Source: Paraglomus occultum (lineage: Eukaryota; Glomeromycota; Glomeromycetes; Paraglomerales; Paraglomeraceae). From it: 10,471 nucleotides of DNA. The stretch covers positions 1 through 10,471 of the forward strand of contig CAJVPJ010001323.1 in NCBI GenBank assembly GCA_910592205.1, in the 5' to 3' direction. The notes beneath the pieces were generated by a model that worked only from the letters and a program-made list of their open reading frames with translations, did no database searches and was not told the DNA's origin. The position numbers were made by a program, and so were the translations under genes. Shown piece after piece: positions 7,293-10,471 of this stretch (position 1 is its first letter; each line of letters begins with the position of its first letter).

Positions 7293-7402
7293 ACCAAGCT
7301 TAATCTTATTAAATAAATATTTTGAAAAATTTACCTTTGGTTTATAGATCACATGACTACGAGTCAACCTCCCACCTCCTGGTTTTGGTCATTCCCAACA
7401 GT

Positions 7403-7425
7403 GTGACTGTATGGGAGGTCGACTG
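7403..7425 (-). repeat. Right terminal inverted repeat of the pogo-like element
   Basis: GTGACTGTATGGGAGGTCGA followed by CTG, exactly mirroring the left end. The identity stops directly inside 7403, so the repeat is 23 bp. Confidence 0.85.
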
Positions 7426-7714
7426 TATTACGCAATCGATTTTTCAGGCATGTGATTTTATTTTGGAAATTTGGTCATGCGCTGATCGCTGTCACGTTTT
7501 AGCAGTGAAGTAAAAATTATAACGTGTACCTGTTAAAAGTTCCTCGCGATCTATAACGTGTACTCGTCGCAAATACCAAATTGCTAAATTCAATACCACT
7601 TGAAATGGGTGACCCACAAACGTACTTTGAAAAACACGCAACTTGGTCATTGGTTTTTTTCTTGCAATACAGACAGTATGCAAAAGATTTCACAAAAGAG
7701 AACATAGGAAATAT

Positions 7715-7831
7715 ATGAAAGAACTTGTTAGAATTATTTCAAACAATGAATCAAAAGAAAAATGTGCTCAAGCTCAAAAATGTCTTAACGAATTTGATGT
7801 ACGTGCTTTTTATATAAATATTTATCAATAG
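7715..7831 (+). other. Possible exon or small ORF, unrecognised
   Basis: From ATG 7715 the frame reads MKELVRIISNNESKEKCAQA and on to TAG at 7829-7831; it is open upstream to before 7643. The piece ending ...KCLNEFD is followed by GTACGTG, a possible splice donor near 7799, so it may be an exon rather than a 38-residue gene. The composition is helical and charged. No family was recognised. Confidence 0.25.
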
Positions 7832-7837
7832 AAGCCC

Positions 7838-7960
7838 TGAGTAACTGGCTGACTGCGTCTTGGCCAGTGACAGTGGACCGCGCCTTCCCTCGGGGCCTCT
7901 ATTTCCATGTTGCAACTAGGAACTGCGCCTTTCTGGTTGTTAGACTGCGTCTCGTTTCAT
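7838..7960. repeat. GC-rich patch with four spaced degenerate repeats
   Basis: About 120 bases distinctly richer in G and C than the surroundings. Within it the motif GACTGCGTCT occurs at 7851-7860 and 7943-7952, and related GACCGCGCCTT (7876) and GAACTGCGCCT (7920) lie between them on the same strand. No tRNA, 5S rRNA or snRNA signature could be found. Confidence 0.35.
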
Positions 7961-8040
7961 GGAATATATCTCCTAGTTCTTTGATTATGATGATAAGTTT
8001 TGATTATTTGATTAGACTAATATATTCTCTGTTTTGTAAG

Positions 8041-8265
8041 GACGAGAAATCATCCCAAGAAGTAGACGCTTTTTGGATATCGGACTCGATAAAACTTACC
8101 AAGGTGAACAGATTACCATCTATAAATTCTTATTTTCATGAGAAGTTGACTGACCATACTTAATAGTTAAGCTATGCAAAATCTGCGTTGGATAAAACCA
8201 TTGAAGAAGCAAAGGAAATACGTTCGATTGTGTCTGATGAAACGATATTCACATTGAGAGACGAT
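8041..8265 (+). pseudogene. Exon-like fragment with in-frame stops
   Basis: One frame runs from 8041: VDAFWISDSIKLTKVNRLPS and NSYFHEKLTDHT. It is cut by TAA-TAG at 8161-8166 and resumes in the same frame as SYAKSALDKTIEEAKEIRSI to RDD. The fragment ends at a near-perfect splice donor, GAT|GTAAGT, at 8265/8266. Protein-like composition on both sides of two adjacent stops, in one frame, suggests a decayed exon. The frame upstream (7867-8040) crosses the GC-rich patch and is less protein-like. No family was recognised. Confidence 0.3.
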
Positions 8266-8445
8266 GTAAGTTATTTTGTGAGAGTATATAACCAATTTTT
8301 TTAAATCTTGTTGGCATTTTACATATATTGAGATTCAATTAATATTTTTTTATGTCAAAACGACGCATTTCTGCCTAATTTTGAAAACGTGTCTGGCTGA
8401 CATGTAGCATATATGAGATGAAATTGGTAATACTGATTCAGTAAG

Positions 8446-8670
8446 ATGGCATCCATAAATCAGTTGAGAATAAGACTAAACTGTATCATTTTTAGGGTTA
8501 AAATAGAACCGGGAGTTGTCAATACCGGATGGCCTATAATACATGACCGGAATACTTTTAACATGCAATTCTGGCAGATTTCAGAAACAAATCAGCAGCT
8601 GAAATTGTATATTTCTACCTGTGAGGGGTGCTGTCAAGTATATAACAACACTAGTAACAACACAACATGA
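8446..8670 (+). CDS. Hypothetical small ORF or terminal exon
   Basis: 74 codons from ATG 8446 to TGA 8668-8670. The part from about 8497 looks most protein-like (VKIEPGVVNTGWPIIHDRN, MQFWQISETNQQLKLYIS) and is preceded by TATCATTTTTAG, a good splice acceptor ending at 8495. It may therefore be the last exon of a gene whose earlier exons include the fragment ending at 8265, but a join of exactly those two sites does not keep the frame. Residues near the end, TCEGCCQVYNNTSNNTT, are cysteine- and asparagine-rich. No family was recognised; it runs into the first copy of the repeat array. Confidence 0.3.
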   Translation: MASINQLRIRLNCIIFRVKIEPGVVNTGWPIIHDRNTFNMQFWQISETNQQLKLYISTCEGCCQVYNNTSNNTT

Positions 8671-9450
8671 CGTAATACTACCGATAATAATTATGACAAC
8701 ACTTGTAAGTCTCGACATCTAATACATAAGCGATATTAGATCGCCATTGTCATTATACTATCAGAGAAACATTGCCATCATCCATAATTGGTTCTATAAT
8801 AAGAACAATAGTATCAGTGAAACATTCAGAATAATAGTAAGGGGGTGCCGACTAGTGGAGTGGGAATGTGAGAATTTACCGACATGACATACTACTACTG
8901 ATAATAATGAACCATACTAATTCTTTGCGATAGCAATAATAGCACTAATAAGTCTTTACATCTAATAGAAATATTGCAATTGTCGTAATTGGTTTCTATA
9001 AATAAGAACAAGGCATTTCGGAGTGAAACTTTTCAATCAGGAGTAACTAGTGGAAATTTACTGCGGATAAGCCGCGCGTATAATTTTAATACAGACTGAT
9101 CTCAATAAACAAACGTCTGCTACTGTCAAACTCAACCAATATATTGTCTAGTATAATATAACAGAATGACGTAATACTGCTGATAATAATAAGCCATACA
9201 TATGAAAACTAATTCTTTACAATAGCGATAATAACATGAATAAGTCTTTACATCAATAGAAAAGCATCATGACATAAGATCAGAGAAACGTTGTTGATTA
9301 AAAATATTATCAGTCAGCAGAAATAACATGGTATTGCAGTCATTATAATTGATTCTATAATAATAACAAAGTACCAGTGAAACGTTCAGAGAAAATTTCA
9401 ACCAGGAATGTCTGGAATTTACTACGTATACTCCACGTGTATAATTTGAT
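8666..9450 (+). repeat. Three diverged copies of a 200-290-bp non-coding unit
   Basis: Copies begin at 8666 (CATGACGTAATACTACCGAT), 8883 (CATGACATACTACTACTGAT) and 9164 (AATGACGTAATACTGCTGAT). All share, in order, blocks such as GATAATAAT, AAGTCTTTACATC (clear in copies 2 and 3), TAATTGGTTCTATAATAAGA (8785, 8985, 9344 regions) and AGTGAAAC (about 8816, 9021, 9378). Each ends near ArTTTAC, and copies 2 and 3 also share the GTATAATTT end. Indels change unit length; copy 3 is longest. Frames in it are short and not shared between copies, so it is not coding. Either an old tandem duplication or repeated insertion of one element would explain it. Confidence 0.75.
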
Positions 9451-9627
9451 CATTACGATAATGATAGCAACGCAACGTTATGAGAATGCGTTCTAATCCT
9501 TAAGTAAAAACTGTTATCTGTATTGAGTAATAACAGAAAACTTTACTGATTAAACCCGTATTTTCCTTAGATAACAAAAACCCCAGTCTGGCAGCATACG
9601 AGTAATTAGGGAATGTTAATTTATATA
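9451..9627. other. Short spacer before the Tc1-type element
   Basis: AT-rich sequence with no frame or repeat of note. The TA at 9626-9627 is the left target duplication of the following transposon. Confidence 0.5.
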
Positions 9628-10192
9628 CAGTGTGTAACAAAAAAAATTGGAAAAATAAACCTGATGCAGAAGAACAACTAGTGAATGAAAATAAACGTGG
9701 AATAGCTCATTTAAAATGTTAAGACTTCTGGATTTATTTAATTATATATTAATATGGTATCCTTTTACCCTGTTTTTCAATAACAAGCTTACGACGTATT
9801 TTCATTAGTTAACTAAATTAATTAGAACTAGATCGGGAATTTTCTCCCATTCTTTCTCCATAAATTGCACCAAATCACCACGATTTTTCGGTAGTCTTTT
9901 CTCTACGTGTCTTGACAATGTTCCAGAGATTTTCAATTGGATTTAGATCTAGACTGTTAGATGGCCAGTCCATTAAGTTGGGCACATTATTGCTGTGAAA
10001 CAATTTGGCAATTTTACTGGTATTTTTGGGGTAAACTATGAAAAAGTTACATAATAATACCAAAATAAACCTTTATTACATATATAAAACAAAACTTTGC
10101 GTTTGTTTTTAATTGTTTGCGACCCAATTTGAATCCAAATTGGGTGAGTTAGAACTGTTTACATTACGCGATAAATTTTTTGTTACACACTG
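9628..10192 (-). mobile_element. Non-autonomous Tc1/mariner-type DNA transposon (565 bp)
   Basis: The ends are perfect 17-bp inverted repeats, CAGTGTGTAACAAAAAA at 9628-9644 and its reverse complement at 10176-10192. TA dinucleotides flank them at 9626-9627 and 10193-10194, as expected for Tc1/mariner insertion. The interior encodes, on the minus strand, only the C-terminal third of a Tc1-type transposase. Full elements are about 1.3-1.7 kb, so roughly two thirds is missing. It can be mobilised only in trans, if at all. Confidence 0.88.
9749..10063 (-). pseudogene. C-terminal remnant of a Tc1-type transposase
   Basis: Reading on the minus strand from about 10063, YPKNTSKIAKLFHSNN is followed by MDWPSNSLDLNPIENLW. 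This is the unmistakable Tc1 signature in which the Glu of NPIENLW is the third catalytic residue. The residue corresponding to the second catalytic Asp (QDND-P-KH in the family) is lost upstream of YPKNTSK, and the first Asp and DNA-binding domain are absent. A stop at 9875-9877 is followed by a +1 frameshift, and the family-typical WEKIPDLVLINLVN appears in the new frame. Two more stops precede KIRRKLVIEKQGKRIPY, which ends at 9749 like the usual ...KGxxTKY terminus. It is therefore broken in several ways. Confidence 0.85.
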
Positions 10193-10194
10193 TA

Positions 10195-10403
10195 CCTGTG
10201 GCTTGCTGACTTTTATCTTTTATTCAATATGTAAAAGATATTACAGCCAAATCGTTGCTACAATTACTTTTATATAATTACTTGTAGGCTTTACACAAGA
10301 AACAAAGATGTTCGATCTAATGCCTGAAGTGACAGTTTAATAGTCCTGAGTAAACTTGCAGGTATGGAATTTATCCTATTAAAAGCGCATTATCATTGCA
10401 CAA
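10195..10403. other. Spacer between the Tc1-type element and the kinase fragment
   Basis: AT-rich DNA. Read on the minus strand it lies downstream of the kinase catalytic-loop fragment, but I could not find the DLG, APE or later kinase motifs there in any frame. The kinase copy seems to have lost its C-lobe or diverged beyond recognition. Confidence 0.45.
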
Positions 10404-10471
10404 CTATATTCCGCCATGGAGATCACAGTGCACTAATCCCGCATGATGAATACACCACAGACAATATGCAA
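10404..10471 (-). pseudogene. Protein kinase catalytic-loop fragment, broken, runs off the right edge
   Basis: On the minus strand, 10469-10410 translate to AYCLWCIHHAGLVHCDLHGG, matching IAYYLRSIHDAGLVHCDLHDGN of the kinase at the left end. Nucleotide identity to 574-636 is about 56 of 63. The catalytic Asp is kept. The loop Asn is lost to a one-base deletion just after GGCGGA, and TAG 10406-10404 follows, with further stops in the shifted frame. The remainder, toward the N-lobe, lies beyond the window. Same family as the left kinase, opposite orientation; very likely a pseudogene unless a splice site lies just before the break. Confidence 0.8.

Larger units (their letters stand above)
6683..7425 (+). 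mobile_element. Non-autonomous pogo/CENP-B-type DNA transposon (743 bp)
   Basis: The left end CAGTCGACCTCCCATACAGT... (6683-6705) and the right end (7403-7425) are perfect 23-bp inverted repeats. Both are flanked by the dinucleotide TA (6681-6682 and 7426-7427), the target duplication of Tc1/mariner/pogo elements. Inside, on the plus strand, are the first and last portions of a pogo/Jerky-type transposase with the catalytic middle missing. A full element would be about 2 kb or more, so this is an internally deleted derivative that could move only with transposase supplied elsewhere. The perfect terminal repeats suggest fairly recent mobility or selection by an active partner. Confidence 0.85.

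Noticed and set aside
7322-7513. 63-codon frame across the pogo-like right end
   Set aside because: It spans the terminal inverted repeat and leaves the element; not a gene.
7492-7705. Two overlapping minus-strand frames
   Set aside because: Both are short, overlap each other, and lack any recognisable motif or convincing start.
7980-8160. C/D-box snoRNA suggested by ATGATGA and a later CTGA
   Set aside because: The boxes are about 160 bases apart with no terminal stem, and both motifs are common by chance.
1-10471. CRISPR array, defence island or other prokaryotic system
   Set aside because: There are no regularly spaced identical repeats, no ribosome-binding-site-led operons, and the kinase has a spliceosomal intron; the window is eukaryotic.

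Overview
The window looks like nuclear DNA of an arbuscular mycorrhizal fungus (Glomeromycotina, most like Rhizophagus). It is AT-rich and gene-sparse, with a short GT...AG intron. It carries a protein kinase of the greatly expanded glomeromycotan type (HCDLHDGN catalytic loop, DLG in place of DFG) and a fungal MATA-type HMG-box gene. It also holds decayed DNA transposons. The species assignment is inference from these family styles, not from a database match.

Layout. At 3-1112 (+) lies the 3' part of a kinase gene with one 78-nt intron. Its frame is open to the left edge and carries a second, kinase-hinge-like segment in front of the glycine loop. After the TGA, 36 more in-frame codons (1113-1220) resemble the family's C-terminal tail, so the stop may be a recent nonsense change. 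Positions 1224-3198 are mostly non-coding, with a nested hairpin (1380-1422), a possible decayed coding stretch (1586-1855), a 21-bp tandem duplication (1959-2000), two CRE-type TGACGTCA sites and an imperfect palindrome (2079-2127). At 3199-4179 (-) is an intact single-exon MATA_HMG-box gene of 326 codons with a TATA-like box upstream. Positions 4600-6260 hold unrecognised coding-like pieces, including a possible two-exon gene (4601-5085), an open frame (5498-5803) and a minus-strand small ORF (5919-6215). A foldback repeat sits at 5286-5422.

At 6683-7425 is a 743-bp deletion derivative of a pogo/CENP-B-type transposon. It has 23-bp perfect terminal inverted repeats, TA target duplications, and the two ends of a transposase with the middle missing. 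Positions 7640-8670 contain further unrecognised, partly stop-riddled exon-like frames around a locally GC-rich patch. Positions 8666-9450 are about three diverged copies of a 200-290-bp non-coding unit. At 9628-10192 is a 565-bp Tc1-type deletion derivative with 17-bp terminal repeats, TA duplications and a broken transposase C-terminus on the minus strand. The right edge (10404-10471, -) is a broken second copy of the kinase catalytic loop, about 89% identical at DNA level to the left kinase and in opposite orientation.

Taken together, this is an accessory region where an expanded kinase family and a MATA_HMG paralogue sit among small non-autonomous transposons and gene debris. I see no operon-like or defence-island-like system, and no evidence that the genes act together.
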